A DNA stretch of 46,281 nucleotides from an uncultured Mycoplasmatota bacterium. Its GTDB lineage: Bacteria; Bacillota_I; Bacilli_A; RF39; UBA660. The notes below the pieces were generated by a model. That model searched no databases. It was given only the letters and a program-made list of their open reading frames with translations, and was not told the DNA's origin. Each line of letters starts with the position of its first letter. Within the stretch, counting starts at the first letter, position 1. The position numbers were made by a program, and so were the translations under genes. The stretch covers positions 1 through 46,281 of the forward strand of contig URYZ01000003.1 of NCBI GenBank assembly GCA_900552235.1. The letters run 5' to 3'. Shown in pieces: positions 34,167 through 43,273 of the stretch.

Positions 34167-34170
34167 TACA

Positions 34171-35700
34171 TTATTTTTCTATTTCTATTCTTTTAAATAG
34201 TACTTCAATTTGACCTAACTTATGATTGTTTTCTAAAGCACCAAATTCATTTAATGTATCATATGTATTTAAATTAGTATTTAATTGTTTAAATATTTTT
34301 TCAGTTGTCGTAGGCATAAATGGTGTTAAAAGTACTGATGAAATTCTTATTGATTCAAGTAAATTATATAAAACGGTTTGTAATCTTTCTAGTTTTTCTT
34401 CTTTAGCAAGTACCCAAGGAGTTGTATCGTCTATATATTTATTACATTCTCTTAAAAAGTTAAATATTTCTTCTAAAGCATCACTTATATATAATTTTTC
34501 CATATTTTTATCTACAACTGATTTTAAATTAGAAGCTTTATTTATAAGTTCTGTGTCTATTTCTTCATTTACTTTAGAATTAGAAATAACACCATCAAAA
34601 TATTTATTAGTCATAGCTATTGTTCGATTAAGTAAATTACCTAATGTATTAGCTAAATCAGCATTTGTTCGAGCAATTAATGCTTCCTCACTAAAGTTAC
34701 CATCACTTCCAAATGAAACTTCTCTTAAAGCATAATATCTAACTGCATCTACTCCATATTTATCAATATATTCTCTTGGATCTTTATAATTTCCTAAAGA
34801 TTTACTTATTTTTCCACCATCTATTTTTAACCAACCATGTCCGAATACTTGTTTTGGAAGTGGTAAATCAAGTGCCATCAATAAAGCAGGCCAAATAATT
34901 GCATGAAATCTTACTATTTCTTTTCCTACTAAATGTAAATCTGCTGGCCAATATTTTTTAAATAAACTATCATCATCACTTAAATAACCAAGAGCAGTTA
35001 TATAATTAGTTAACGCATCTATCCATACATAAATAACATGTTTTGGATTAAAAGAAACTGGTATTCCCCAACTAAAAGTTGTTCTTGATACACATAAATC
35101 TTCAAGTCCTGGTTTTAAAAAGTTATTAATCATTTCATTTTTTCTTGATTCTGGTTTTATAAACTCAGGATTATTTTTATAAAGTTCTTCAATTCTTTTT
35201 TGATATTTAGATAATCTAAAAAAATAACTTTCTTCTTCAACTAAATTAACTTCTCTTCCACAATCAGGACATTTACCATCTACAAGTTGAGTTTCAGTCC
35301 AAAATGATTCACATGGCGTACAGTAAAGTCCTTTATATTTATCTAAATATATATCATTTTGTTCATATAATTTATCAAATATTTTTTGAACTGCTTTTTC
35401 ATGATATTCATCAGTTGTTCTAATAAACTTGTCATAACTTATTCCTAAACTTTTCCATAAATCTTTAGCATTATCTACTATTTCATCCACATATTCTTTA
35501 GGAGTTACACCTTTTTCCTTAGCTTTATTTTCTATTTTTTGACCGTGTTCATCTGTTCCAGTTAAAAAGAATACATCTTTTTCCTTTAATCTTTGATACC
35601 TTGCAATTGAATCTGCAATAATTGTTGTATAACAATGTCCAATATGAAAATTAGCACTTGGATAATATATTGGCGTTGTTATATAATATTTTTCTTTCAT
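34171..35700 (-). CDS. metG: Methionyl-tRNA synthetase
   Basis: Class I enzyme that charges initiator and elongator tRNA-Met. The 509-residue product has the H-I-G-H motif (F-H-I-G-H-C-Y, about 16-22), a zinc-type insert with C-x-x-C pairs (C-T-P-C and C-P-D-C, about 125-145), and K-I-S-K-S, the counterpart of K-M-S-K-S (about 296-300). It lacks the C-terminal tRNA-binding EMAP-like domain found in the longer B. subtilis MetS of about 660 residues. The start at 35700 fits AAAGGAGAAAAG upstream. A T-box leader controls it. Confidence 0.96.
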   Translation of the reverse strand: MKEKYYITTPIYYPSANFHIGHCYTTIIADSIARYQRLKEKDVFFLTGTDEHGQKIENKAKEKGVTPKEYVDEIVDNAKDLWKSLGISYDKFIRTTDEYHEKAVQKIFDKLYEQNDIYLDKYKGLYCTPCESFWTETQLVDGKCPDCGREVNLVEEESYFFRLSKYQKRIEELYKNNPEFIKPESRKNEMINNFLKPGLEDLCVSRTTFSWGIPVSFNPKHVIYVWIDALTNYITALGYLSDDDSLFKKYWPADLHLVGKEIVRFHAIIWPALLMALDLPLPKQVFGHGWLKIDGGKISKSLGNYKDPREYIDKYGVDAVRYYALREVSFGSDGNFSEEALIARTNADLANTLGNLLNRTIAMTNKYFDGVISNSKVNEEIDTELINKASNLKSVVDKNMEKLYISDALEEIFNFLRECNKYIDDTTPWVLAKEEKLERLQTVLYNLLESIRISSVLLTPFMPTTTEKIFKQLNTNLNTYDTLNEFGALENNHKLGQIEVLFKRIEIEK

Positions 35701-35718
35701 AATCTTTTCTCCTTTCAA

Positions 35719-35937
35719 AAAAAATATTACAAATATAGAAACGAATTTTTCGTGGTACCATTCTATTTTGTAATATTAATTACCTTTTTCTCTTAACGCG
35801 AGTAACGAATTTATTTACATATCAATAAATCAGTTTTGGAAACCATGTTCAATTACATTTATTACTTATTTTCACCAAACATAAGCTCTCTTTAAATTAA
35901 ATAATAATCTACTCTTTTCCTCACAACATTTAATTAA
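35719..35937 (-). promoter_or_regulatory. T-box riboswitch leader of metG, predicted methionine-specific
   Basis: On the minus strand the leader ends with the T-box sequence AATGGTACCACG (35751-35762), inside a terminator whose arms are AATATTACAAAATAGAA (35761-35777) and its partner (about 35723-35740), followed by T8. Upstream are the AGAGAGC motif (about 35884-35890), the G-G-T-G segment of stem I and GAACATGG, where ATG (35844-35846) is the likely specifier codon, fitting Met. Uncharged tRNA-Met would pair with the T-box and let transcription reach metG. Confidence 0.85.
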
Positions 35938-35944
35938 TGTAAAA

Positions 35945-35973
35945 ATTATAACACATATTTTTTTATTCTTCAA
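35945..35973 (-). promoter_or_regulatory. Promoter of the metG leader
   Basis: On the minus strand TTGAAG, 17 bases and TATAAT with upstream TG. Predicted start of transcription near 35938, right at the 5' end of the T-box. The -35 hexamer overlaps the 3' end of spoVT. Confidence 0.65.
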
Positions 35974-36493
35974 TATATTTTCCTAAAAATTTAGCTGCTA
36001 TTGAAACAGTTTTTTCTTCAAATTCTCCTAAATTATTATCTAAAGAGAAAATTATTACTGCTCCGATAGCATCACCACTTACAATAATAGGACTAATTGC
36101 ATAACTAGCTGTTTCTTTTTTATCTTCAATAAAATTAAAATCTCTTAATTTAGGTTCTAACACTACTTCTCTTTGTTCAATTATATTATCTAGTTTAGAA
36201 GATATGCTTTTATCTAAGTATTTTTTCTTTAAATCTCCTGCTACTGCTACAACTTTATCTCTATCAACAATCATAATATTTTCTAGTATAGCTTCGTATA
36301 TTGAATTAACATAACTTTTATAAAATTCCATAATGTTTCCAAGTGGCGAATATTTTTTTAAAATAATATTATCACTATCTAAATATATTTCTACAGACTC
36401 CCCATCTTTTATTTTCATATTCTTTCTTATTTCTTTTGGAATTACTATTCTACCTAAATCGTCTATTCTTCTTACAACTCCTGTTGATTTCAA
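35963..36493 (-). CDS. spoVT: Stage V sporulation regulator SpoVT
   Basis: AbrB-type regulator that in B. subtilis adjusts sigma-G-dependent genes in the forespore. The 176 residues have the swapped-hairpin AbrB domain at the N terminus (S-T-G-V-V-R-R-I-D-D-L-G-R-I-V-I-P-K-E-I-R, about 3-23) and a C-terminal GAF-like domain (about 60-175), the arrangement of SpoVT rather than of the short AbrB. The start codon is TTG: AAAGGGTGAT lies upstream at normal distance and the encoded M-K-S-T-G matches SpoVT starts. It is placed after mfd, as in B. subtilis. Confidence 0.92.
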   Translation of the reverse strand: MKSTGVVRRIDDLGRIVIPKEIRKNMKIKDGESVEIYLDSDNIILKKYSPLGNIMEFYKSYVNSIYEAILENIMIVDRDKVVAVAGDLKKKYLDKSISSKLDNIIEQREVVLEPKLRDFNFIEDKKETASYAISPIIVSGDAIGAVIIFSLDNNLGEFEEKTVSIAAKFLGKYIEE

Positions 36494-36581
36494 AAAAAAT
36501 CACCCTTTCATCTTACTACATTTATAATTTCCTTTTAATACATTTTTATACTTAAAAATCATAAATTTTTTCTCTATATAC

Positions 36582-36611
36582 ATTATAATATTAATAAAGG
36601 GTAATTTTCAT
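36582..36611 (-). promoter_or_regulatory. Possible promoter of spoVT
   Basis: On the minus strand ATGAAA, 18 bases and TATAAT. A vegetative-type match; it does not resemble the sigma-G promoter known for B. subtilis spoVT. Confidence 0.35.
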
Positions 36612-36641
36612 TGGTAATATTTTCCAATTGCGTTTAAAATG

Positions 36642-36674
36642 AAAAAATGTGTCTTTTAAATTAACACATTTTTT
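36642..36674 (-). terminator. Terminator of mfd
   Basis: On the minus strand AAAAAATGTGT, an 11-base loop and ACACATTTTTT; 11-bp perfect stem over the mfd stop codon. It ends the dnaX-to-mfd run. Confidence 0.75.
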
Positions 36675-39600
36675 CTAATAATTTATTTAAAGTAAGTATA
36701 TATGACTTATCTTTATTATGTTTTTTTAGTTTTATATGTAGTTTATTATCTTTATAACTAAAAATTATATCTTTACTTATATTTAGTGAAGTTACTATTA
36801 AATCTTCATAATTTAATTTTTCACTTATTTCCTTACTAAATATTATTTCAATAAACAAGTCATTATTTATAAATATTTTGCCTTCTAATTTTCTTAAATA
36901 ACTTTCAAATAATTCTTCATTCATATAAATAATCATGTTATTATCTAATTTACCAAATCTATCCTCTAATTCTTTTTTAACATCATTATATGAGGTAATG
37001 TTAGTTATATTATTAATCATTTTATGAATAGTTAATTTTAATTCTTCTTCAGTTACATAACTATTATCAATATGATTATTTACTTCAATTAAAGGAATAG
37101 TTTTTTCCTGGACTTCTTCCACTTTTTCTCCTTTTAATATTTTAATTTCATTATTAAGCATTTTCATATAAAGTTCAATACCAACGGCATCGATAAATCC
37201 TGCTTGTTCTGCTCCTAAAATATCTCCTGCTCCACGGATAGAAAGATCCCTTGCTGCTATATTAAATCCACTTCCAAGCTCAGTAAACTCTTTAATAACT
37301 TTTAATCTTTTAATAGCATTTTCTGTTAATGTTTTATTTTTATTATACATAAGATAAGCATAAGCTGTTCTTTCACTTCTTCCTACACGTCCTCTTATTT
37401 GGTAAAGCTGACTAAGTCCAAAATTTGAAGCATCATAAATAATTAAACTATTGGCATTAGGTATATCAATTCCTGTTTCTATAATAGTTGTACAAACCAA
37501 ACAGTCATACTCTTTATTTACAAATCTATTCATTATATCTTCAAGTTCATTTTTAGGAAGTCTTCCATGAGCATAAACAATTCTGGCATCTGGTACTAAT
37601 TTTTGTAATTCTTTTACCTTATTTTCAATTGTTTCTACTTTGTTGTATAAAATAAATACTTGCCCATCTCTTGACATTTCTTTATATATTATATCTTTCA
37701 CTATTTTATTATTTTCTTCTAAAACATAAGTTAAAACAGCATGTCTATTCTTGGGTGGAGTTTCTATTAAAGAAAGATTTCTAAGACCCACCATAGCCAT
37801 TTGCATAGTTCTAGGTATTGGTGTTGCTGTTAGAGTTAAAATATCTATATTTGATTTAAATTCTTTTAATTTTTCTTTATGGGCAACACCAAATCTTTGT
37901 TCTTCATCTACGATTAAAAGTCCTAAATCCTTAGGTTTTATATCATTACTTAGTAATCTATGAGTTCCAATAACAAAATCGATATTGCCTTCTTCTAATT
38001 CTTTTAAGATTTTTATTTCCTCTTTTTTTGATGTAAATCTATTAAGAATACCTATTTTAACAGGATAGTTTTTAAATCTTTCAACAGCATTTTCATATTG
38101 TTGTTTAGATAAAAGTGTTGTGGGACACAAATATAAAACTTGTTTTGAATCATTTATTGCTTTAAATGCTGCCCTAAAGGCAACTTCTGTTTTACCATAT
38201 CCAACATCCCCACATAATATACGATCCATAGGAACATCACTTTCCATGTCCTTTTTTATTTCACTAATAGCTCTTATTTGATCTGGGGTTAAATCATATA
38301 TAAATTCATTTTCAAAAAGCGTTTGCATTTCACTATCCTTACTATAAGCAAAACCCTTTTTTAAGCTTCTTTCGGCTTGAACTTTTAATAATCTACTAGC
38401 CTCATATCTTATTTTTTCTTTAACCCTTTGCTTTGTTTTTTCCCATGCTGTACTGTTTAAACTATTAATTTTAGGAGCATATCCTTCTTTACCTGTATAC
38501 TTACTAATTAACTCTATTTTTGAAGCTGGAATATAAAGCTTATCATTATCAGCATATAAAACCTCAATATAATCTTGTAGCATATTATTCTTACTAAGCG
38601 TTTTTATACCATTATAAACCCCTATACCATGACTATCATGAACAACATAATCACCAATTTCAAGTTTATTCAAATCTTTTATTCTTGTAGCAAAATTAAA
38701 GTTGAACTTTCTTCTTTTAGTTTCTTTCTTTTTATTATAAAGTTCATATTCACTTATAAAAATATAATTATCTAGGCTAAAACCTTCTTTTAAATCATAT
38801 TTTACTATATTTACACTATTTTCTTTAATATTAAATATATCTGTTAATAAATATGGAACATTAAGAATTTCTATAAAGTTATTAACATTAATTGTTGATA
38901 AACATATTACTATTTTTTTGTTAAGTTCTAAATTTTCTTTTAAATATTTATTAATTAATTCAATGTTTGAATTAAACCTTTCAATACTTTTGACATTAAA
39001 AGAAACAACTTTTTTTACTAAAGAAGTATCATCATCCAGAAAGAAATAATAATTCACATGTTTTTCGTGTATTTCATTTATATCATAAAGTGGATTTTCT
39101 ATATCAAGTTCAAATATATCATTTATTATTCTTTCATAAGATATTTTTATTTGGGAATAATCTTTAAATATTACTAAAGGATCTTTTAAATATTCATATA
39201 AAGAAGATGTATCATTATTTGTATTTTGTATAGAATAGATTTCTATATTATCAATATTTTTAAGTGATTTTTGACTTTCTGGATCAAAATATCTAATAGA
39301 TTCAACGATATCACCAAAAAATTCTATTCTTATTGGGTTTTCTTCATTTAAAGGGAATATATCAAGGATAAAACCACGAACACCAATTTCACCAGGTTTT
39401 GTTACTAAAGTTTCTTTTTCATACCCTATTTCATATAAATTATCAACCAATTTTTTTAAATTAATATCTGTTCCTACTTTTATATTTATTATATTGCTTT
39501 TAAAGTTTTCAATACTAGGTAATTTTTTTAGATATCCATTTATATCTGTTATTACTATTTTTTTATTATTTTTTAATGTTTCTTTTAAAAGATTTAACTT

Positions 39601-39879
39601 TTCAACCTTTAATTCAGGACTTTTACTTGTTGCAAGTGATGCTAAAACATCATCTGTTTCATATAAAAACACATCTTTTGTATCATTAAAATTTTGATAT
39701 AATTTATTAGCTTCATATATTGTAGGAGTAACTACAATTATTCCTTTATTTTGACTATTTAATAATTTATTTAAATAAAGCGAAAAAAAGCCTAAATTCA
39801 TTCCCTTTAGGCCTATGTTATTTTCATTATAAGTTTTAATAATATTATCAAATATATTCATAACATCATCTCTATTCAT
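36661..39879 (-). CDS. mfd: Transcription-repair coupling factor Mfd
   Basis: Mfd removes RNA polymerase stalled at DNA lesions and recruits UvrA. The 1072-residue product contains the UvrB-like N-terminal part (about 1-350), the RNA polymerase interaction domain (about 410-480, with I-G-D-Y-V-V-H-D-S-H-G-I-G), the RecG-like translocase (Walker A G-D-V-G-Y-G-K-T-E-V about 555-565, D-E-E-Q-R-F-G box, G-R-V-G-R-S motif VI) and a C-terminal regulatory domain. About 100 residues shorter than the B. subtilis protein. Its ATG overlaps the end of pth by eight bases. Confidence 0.97.
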   Translation of the reverse strand: MNRDDVMNIFDNIIKTYNENNIGLKGMNLGFFSLYLNKLLNSQNKGIIVVTPTIYEANKLYQNFNDTKDVFLYETDDVLASLATSKSPELKVEKLNLLKETLKNNKKIVITDINGYLKKLPSIENFKSNIINIKVGTDINLKKLVDNLYEIGYEKETLVTKPGEIGVRGFILDIFPLNEENPIRIEFFGDIVESIRYFDPESQKSLKNIDNIEIYSIQNTNNDTSSLYEYLKDPLVIFKDYSQIKISYERIINDIFELDIENPLYDINEIHEKHVNYYFFLDDDTSLVKKVVSFNVKSIERFNSNIELINKYLKENLELNKKIVICLSTINVNNFIEILNVPYLLTDIFNIKENSVNIVKYDLKEGFSLDNYIFISEYELYNKKKETKRRKFNFNFATRIKDLNKLEIGDYVVHDSHGIGVYNGIKTLSKNNMLQDYIEVLYADNDKLYIPASKIELISKYTGKEGYAPKINSLNSTAWEKTKQRVKEKIRYEASRLLKVQAERSLKKGFAYSKDSEMQTLFENEFIYDLTPDQIRAISEIKKDMESDVPMDRILCGDVGYGKTEVAFRAAFKAINDSKQVLYLCPTTLLSKQQYENAVERFKNYPVKIGILNRFTSKKEEIKILKELEEGNIDFVIGTHRLLSNDIKPKDLGLLIVDEEQRFGVAHKEKLKEFKSNIDILTLTATPIPRTMQMAMVGLRNLSLIETPPKNRHAVLTYVLEENNKIVKDIIYKEMSRDGQVFILYNKVETIENKVKELQKLVPDARIVYAHGRLPKNELEDIMNRFVNKEYDCLVCTTIIETGIDIPNANSLIIYDASNFGLSQLYQIRGRVGRSERTAYAYLMYNKNKTLTENAIKRLKVIKEFTELGSGFNIAARDLSIRGAGDILGAEQAGFIDAVGIELYMKMLNNEIKILKGEKVEEVQEKTIPLIEVNNHIDNSYVTEEELKLTIHKMINNITNITSYNDVKKELEDRFGKLDNNMIIYMNEELFESYLRKLEGKIFINNDLFIEIIFSKEISEKLNYEDLIVTSLNISKDIIFSYKDNKLHIKLKKHNKDKSYILTLNKLLEKMC

Positions 39880-40420
39880 TATACTTACTCATTACTTTTT
39901 CAAAATCTAAACTTACAAAATCATTAATTATATTATTTGTTATTTCAAATTTTTTATGTAAAGCTTCTAATTCTTCTTTGCTAAAACTTCCTAAAACATA
40001 AGATTTTGTATCTATATTTTTGTCATTAGAAATACCTATTTTTAGTCTTTTAAACTCTTCTGTGTGTAAATTTTGGCTTATATTTTTAAGGCCATTATGT
40101 CCTCCACTTGAACCTTTATATTTTAATTTTATTTTAAAACAAGGCATATCAAGATCATCGCTTATTATTAAGATATCTTCTACATTGATTTTAAAATAAT
40201 CAACATATTTTTTTACAACTTCACCAGACAAATTCATATAAGATAAGGGCTTTAAAAATATTACTTCTTGATTATTTATATTTTTTTTCAAATACATTCC
40301 ATTAAATTTGATTTTAAATGTATCATTATTTAAATAATTATCTATTACCATAAATCCAATGTTATGTCTTGTAGTTTTATATTCTTTTCCTGGATTTCCA
40401 AGTCCTACAATTAATTTCAA
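39872..40420 (-). CDS. pth: Peptidyl-tRNA hydrolase
   Basis: Releases peptides from peptidyl-tRNA that has dropped off ribosomes. The 182 residues begin with L-I-V-G-L-G-N-P-G-K-E-Y, then T-R-H-N-I-G-F with catalytic His19, P-L-S-Y-M-N-L-S-G (about 57-65), D-D-L-D-M-P (about 91-96) and G-S-S-G-G-H-N-G-L-K (about 105-114). The start codon is TTG, preceded by GAGGTGATTT, and is the only one that fits the family N terminus. pth-mfd-spoVT is a conserved neighbourhood. Confidence 0.95.
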   Translation of the reverse strand: MKLIVGLGNPGKEYKTTRHNIGFMVIDNYLNNDTFKIKFNGMYLKKNINNQEVIFLKPLSYMNLSGEVVKKYVDYFKINVEDILIISDDLDMPCFKIKLKYKGSSGGHNGLKNISQNLHTEEFKRLKIGISNDKNIDTKSYVLGSFSKEELEALHKKFEITNNIINDFVSLDFEKVMSKYNE

Positions 40421-40435
40421 AATAAATCACCTCAA

Positions 40436-41215
40436 TTATTTTTCAATATCTATAATTTGTCCTTCTTCTGTTTCTATTTTATATTTTCTAGCAAACAAAT
40501 CAACATATATTACCTTACCAGAGCCTTCTTTTGTTTTAATATGATCTCCTACTTTTGGCAAATCTTTTTTATATTCAAAATAAGATTCGTTTTCATAAGC
40601 AAGACAACACATAAGTCTTCCGCAAACTCCATTTATTTTTTCAGGATTTAAAGCAAGGTTTTGATTTTTTGCCATATTAATTGAAACACCATTTAAATTA
40701 TCTAAGAAACCATGACAACAAAGTTTTCTACCACATTGTCCATATCCTCCGATTTCTTTAGCTTTATCACGAACCCCTATTTGACGAAGTTCTATTCTTG
40801 TTCTATATATTGCCGCAAGACGTTTAGCAAGTTCACGAAAATCAACTCTATCATCTGCTAAAAAGTTAAACAAAAGCTGTTTTCTATCAAATGTAAAAGA
40901 CGCTGATAAAATTTTCATATCTAATCCTAATTCATCTTTTATCCTTTCACAATCTTCCAACGCTTTAATTGAATCTTTTATGTTAATATCGTTTTGCTTT
41001 TCATCTTCTTTTGTTGCCTTTCTTAGAACATTTTTTACTTCATTTTGAAGTAATGTTTGATCTATATTAATAATACTAGTTTTAACAATACCATATTGCT
41101 CACCACGTTCCGTTTCCACAATAACAGCATCTTTTTTATCTAAATCTAAACCATTTATATTAAAATAGTATATTTTATTTGAATTAACAAAACTTATTCC
41201 TACAACATCTATCAT
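40436..41215 (-). CDS. ricT: PSP1-domain protein RicT (YaaT)
   Basis: RicT is part of the Fe-S-containing RicAFT (Y-complex), which in B. subtilis guides RNase Y and influences sporulation and biofilm regulation. The 259 residues contain the PSP1 core and the cysteine-rich signature G-G-Y-G-Q-C-G-R-K-L-C-C-H-G-F-L (about 157-172) and G-V-C-G-R-L-M-C-C-L (about 195-204). It overlaps holB by four bases (ATGA), as in B. subtilis where yaaT follows holB. ricA and ricF are not in this window. Confidence 0.93.
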   Translation of the reverse strand: MIDVVGISFVNSNKIYYFNINGLDLDKKDAVIVETERGEQYGIVKTSIINIDQTLLQNEVKNVLRKATKEDEKQNDINIKDSIKALEDCERIKDELGLDMKILSASFTFDRKQLLFNFLADDRVDFRELAKRLAAIYRTRIELRQIGVRDKAKEIGGYGQCGRKLCCHGFLDNLNGVSINMAKNQNLALNPEKINGVCGRLMCCLAYENESYFEYKKDLPKVGDHIKTKEGSGKVIYVDLFARKYKIETEEGQIIDIEK

Positions 41216-42132
41216 AAATTACCTCCCGAGAAAGTTATAATAAAATTATTTACAAATAATTCTCTATTTACATTATAACTTGATTTACTTTGAAAATCAT
41301 TAATAATTTCAATTTTTCTTATTATATCACCAATTTCATTAAAATCACTAACATTTTTTATATCATCAATATAGTTTTCAAAGTATTCTAGATTCCTTTT
41401 TAATTTATAATTTAAAATATCTATATATAGCTTTATTCCTATATCAAATAAAATATCTATTTTATCTGTAAGGTTTGTAATATCGTAAAATGCGATTAAT
41501 TTTGTCTTATCTTGCTCCAACCTTTTATAAAAATCTATTATGTTTTTTATTTCTTGTTCTACAAAAATATCAAAATCTTCTTTTTTATCTGTTTTTTCAT
41601 ATATTTTTTTAAAAATATTTTTGTTTAATTTTTCTTCATTTATTAATGATAACACCTGACACCTTGAAATAATCGTATCTAAGCAGTTATAAATATTATT
41701 TGTTAAAAGAATAGCTATTATATTAGGACTAGGTTCTTCTAAAAATTTTAAAATAGTATTAGCTGAACTTTTATTTAATAATTCAGCATTTTTTATTATA
41801 TAAATTAAATACTTACCATAAAGTGGTTTAACACTAAATTCTTTTTGCAATTCTAATAATTGCTCTTTTTTTATCATTTTAGAGTCTGTTTCAATTATTT
41901 TTAAATCAGGATAATTATTTGTATCTATGTTTAAACATATATTGCATGAAGAACAAATTTCATCCTCTTTTTTTGGACACAAAAAAGATTTTGATAAAGA
42001 CATAGCTATATCAAATCCATATGGACAATCATTTGTTTCAATTAAATAAGCATGTGATATTTTATCACTTTTTATTATTTTTGAAATTTGATTATAAAAT
42101 AATGGTTGTTTTTCTTTGTAATCTTCTAACAT
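41212..42132 (-). CDS. holB: DNA polymerase III subunit delta-prime
   Basis: Clamp-loader subunit that works with DnaX and delta to load the beta clamp. The 306-residue product has the AAA+ fold of delta-prime: N-terminal H-A-Y-L-I-E-T with no intact Walker A, a zinc module (C-P-K-K-E-D-E-I-C-S-S-C-N-I-C, about 53-67), the S-R-C-Q-V-L sensor region (about 154-159) and a helical C-terminal domain. The L-K-F-L-E-E-P-S-P-N segment is typical. AGAGGT precedes the ATG. Together with dnaX in the same run it forms the replisome part of the cluster. Confidence 0.92.
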   Translation of the reverse strand: MLEDYKEKQPLFYNQISKIIKSDKISHAYLIETNDCPYGFDIAMSLSKSFLCPKKEDEICSSCNICLNIDTNNYPDLKIIETDSKMIKKEQLLELQKEFSVKPLYGKYLIYIIKNAELLNKSSANTILKFLEEPSPNIIAILLTNNIYNCLDTIISRCQVLSLINEEKLNKNIFKKIYEKTDKKEDFDIFVEQEIKNIIDFYKRLEQDKTKLIAFYDITNLTDKIDILFDIGIKLYIDILNYKLKRNLEYFENYIDDIKNVSDFNEIGDIIRKIEIINDFQSKSSYNVNRELFVNNFIITFSGGNL

Positions 42133-42142
42133 TTTTACCTCT

Positions 42143-42325
42143 TTATGTAATTAATAAAAAAGCAATAATAGTAACTAAACCCGGTATTCCCAAAAGTCCC
42201 ACAAAAATAATTGAAAATATATTTATGGGAATTATTAAGTTTAAAGGTAACGCTATTAGATTATAAATATAAAGAATAAATGGTGCAAGTAAAAATCCTC
42301 TTAAAATTTTCAGTATATTTTTCAT
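42143..42325 (-). CDS. bofA: BofA-like pro-sigma-K processing inhibitor
   Basis: BofA is a small membrane protein that holds the SpoIVFB protease inactive until the forespore signals. The 60 residues show two hydrophobic segments and the family's C-terminal N-x-x-I-P-I-N-I-F-S-I-I-F-V-G-L-L-G-I-P-G-L pattern (about 29-50). AGGGAGG lies 3-4 bases before the ATG. Location after recR is the same as in B. subtilis (recR-yaaL-bofA). Shorter than the 87-residue Bacillus protein. The call rests on motif and position together. Confidence 0.8.
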   Translation of the reverse strand: MKNILKILRGFLLAPFILYIYNLIALPLNLIIPINIFSIIFVGLLGIPGLVTIIAFLLIT

Positions 42326-42359
42326 AGGCCTCCCTTAAAATATATGAAAATAATAATTT

Positions 42360-42956
42360 TTATAGTACTTCTTTTCTATTCTTTATCGCAGATTCAAGAG
42401 TAAGTGAATCAACATAATCTAAATCTCCTCCAATTGGAATGCCACTTGCTATTTTAGTAATTGATACATTCTTATTTTCTAATATTTTTTTTAAATATAA
42501 AGATGTTGTATCGGCTTCAATTCCTGACTTTATTGCTAAAATTATTTCTTTAATATTATCTTTTTCTATTTTTTCTACTAATGATTTTATTTCAATATCG
42601 TTTGGACCAATATCATCAAGTGGTGATATTAAACCTCCAAGAACATGATAATATCCTTTGAAATTTCCTATTTTCTCAAATAAGAAAACATCTTTAGAAT
42701 CCTCTACTACAATAAGTGTATCTTTAGTTCTTGTTTTGTCCTTACAAATACTACATATTTCTTCATCTGTTAATGTTCCGCATTTTTTACATGGATGGAT
42801 GTTCTTTTTAGAATTTTCTATATTTTTACTAAATTTTTCACAATCTTCTTCACTAAAACGCAATACAGCAAAAGCAAGACGTTCTGCTGTTTTTTCACCA
42901 ATTCCAGGAAGAAGTTTGAAAGACTCAATTAAGTCACTTAACGTTTTTGGATACAT
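42360..42956 (-). CDS. recR: Recombination protein RecR
   Basis: RecR acts with RecF and RecO in loading RecA on gapped DNA. The 198 residues have a helix-hairpin-helix (L-P-G-I-G-E-K-T-A-E-R-L-A, about 16-28), the four-cysteine zinc finger (C-K-K-C-G-T-L and C-S-I-C-K, about 56-71), and a Toprim domain (V-V-E-D-S-K-D-V, about 82-89, then G-G-L-I-S-P-L). It follows ybaB after 4 bases with a weak ribosome binding site inside the ybaB end, so translation is probably coupled. Confidence 0.95.
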   Translation of the reverse strand: MYPKTLSDLIESFKLLPGIGEKTAERLAFAVLRFSEEDCEKFSKNIENSKKNIHPCKKCGTLTDEEICSICKDKTRTKDTLIVVEDSKDVFLFEKIGNFKGYYHVLGGLISPLDDIGPNDIEIKSLVEKIEKDNIKEIILAIKSGIEADTTSLYLKKILENKNVSITKIASGIPIGGDLDYVDSLTLESAIKNRKEVL

Positions 42957-42960
42957 AAAA

Positions 42961-43257
42961 CTACATAAGTCCTGGCATCATATTAGCATATTTGCCAAGT
43001 TTCTTATTAGTCACATCATCAATTTGTTTAAATGCATCATTAATAGCTAAAGTAATCATATCTTCTAAAATAGATAAATCTTCTTTTAAATCTTCATCTT
43101 CTTCAATCTTAACATTTTTAATATTCCTAGTTCCTGATACAACAACAGTAACTAAACCATTTTTACCTATAAATTCCATTTCATTAATTTCTTTTTGAGC
43201 ATTTGCAATATCTCTTTGCATGCTTTGTGCTTGTTTTAAAATAGCTTGCATATTCAT
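42961..43257 (-). CDS. ybaB: YbaB/EbfC family nucleoid-associated protein
   Basis: Small dimeric DNA-binding protein that is nearly always found between dnaX and recR. The 98 residues begin with M-N-M-Q-A-I-L-K-Q-A-Q-S-M-Q-R-D-I, an N-terminal coiled helix, followed by G-K-N-G-L-V-T-V-V-V-S-G (about 32-43) and D-L-S-I-L-E-D-M-I-T-L-A-I-N-D-A (about 62-77). AGGAGAG lies 8 bases upstream of the first ATG. Neighbouring recR and dnaX confirm it. Confidence 0.94.
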   Translation of the reverse strand: MNMQAILKQAQSMQRDIANAQKEINEMEFIGKNGLVTVVVSGTRNIKNVKIEEDEDLKEDLSILEDMITLAINDAFKQIDDVTNKKLGKYANMMPGLM

Positions 43258-43273
43258 ATTTCATCTCTCCTTT

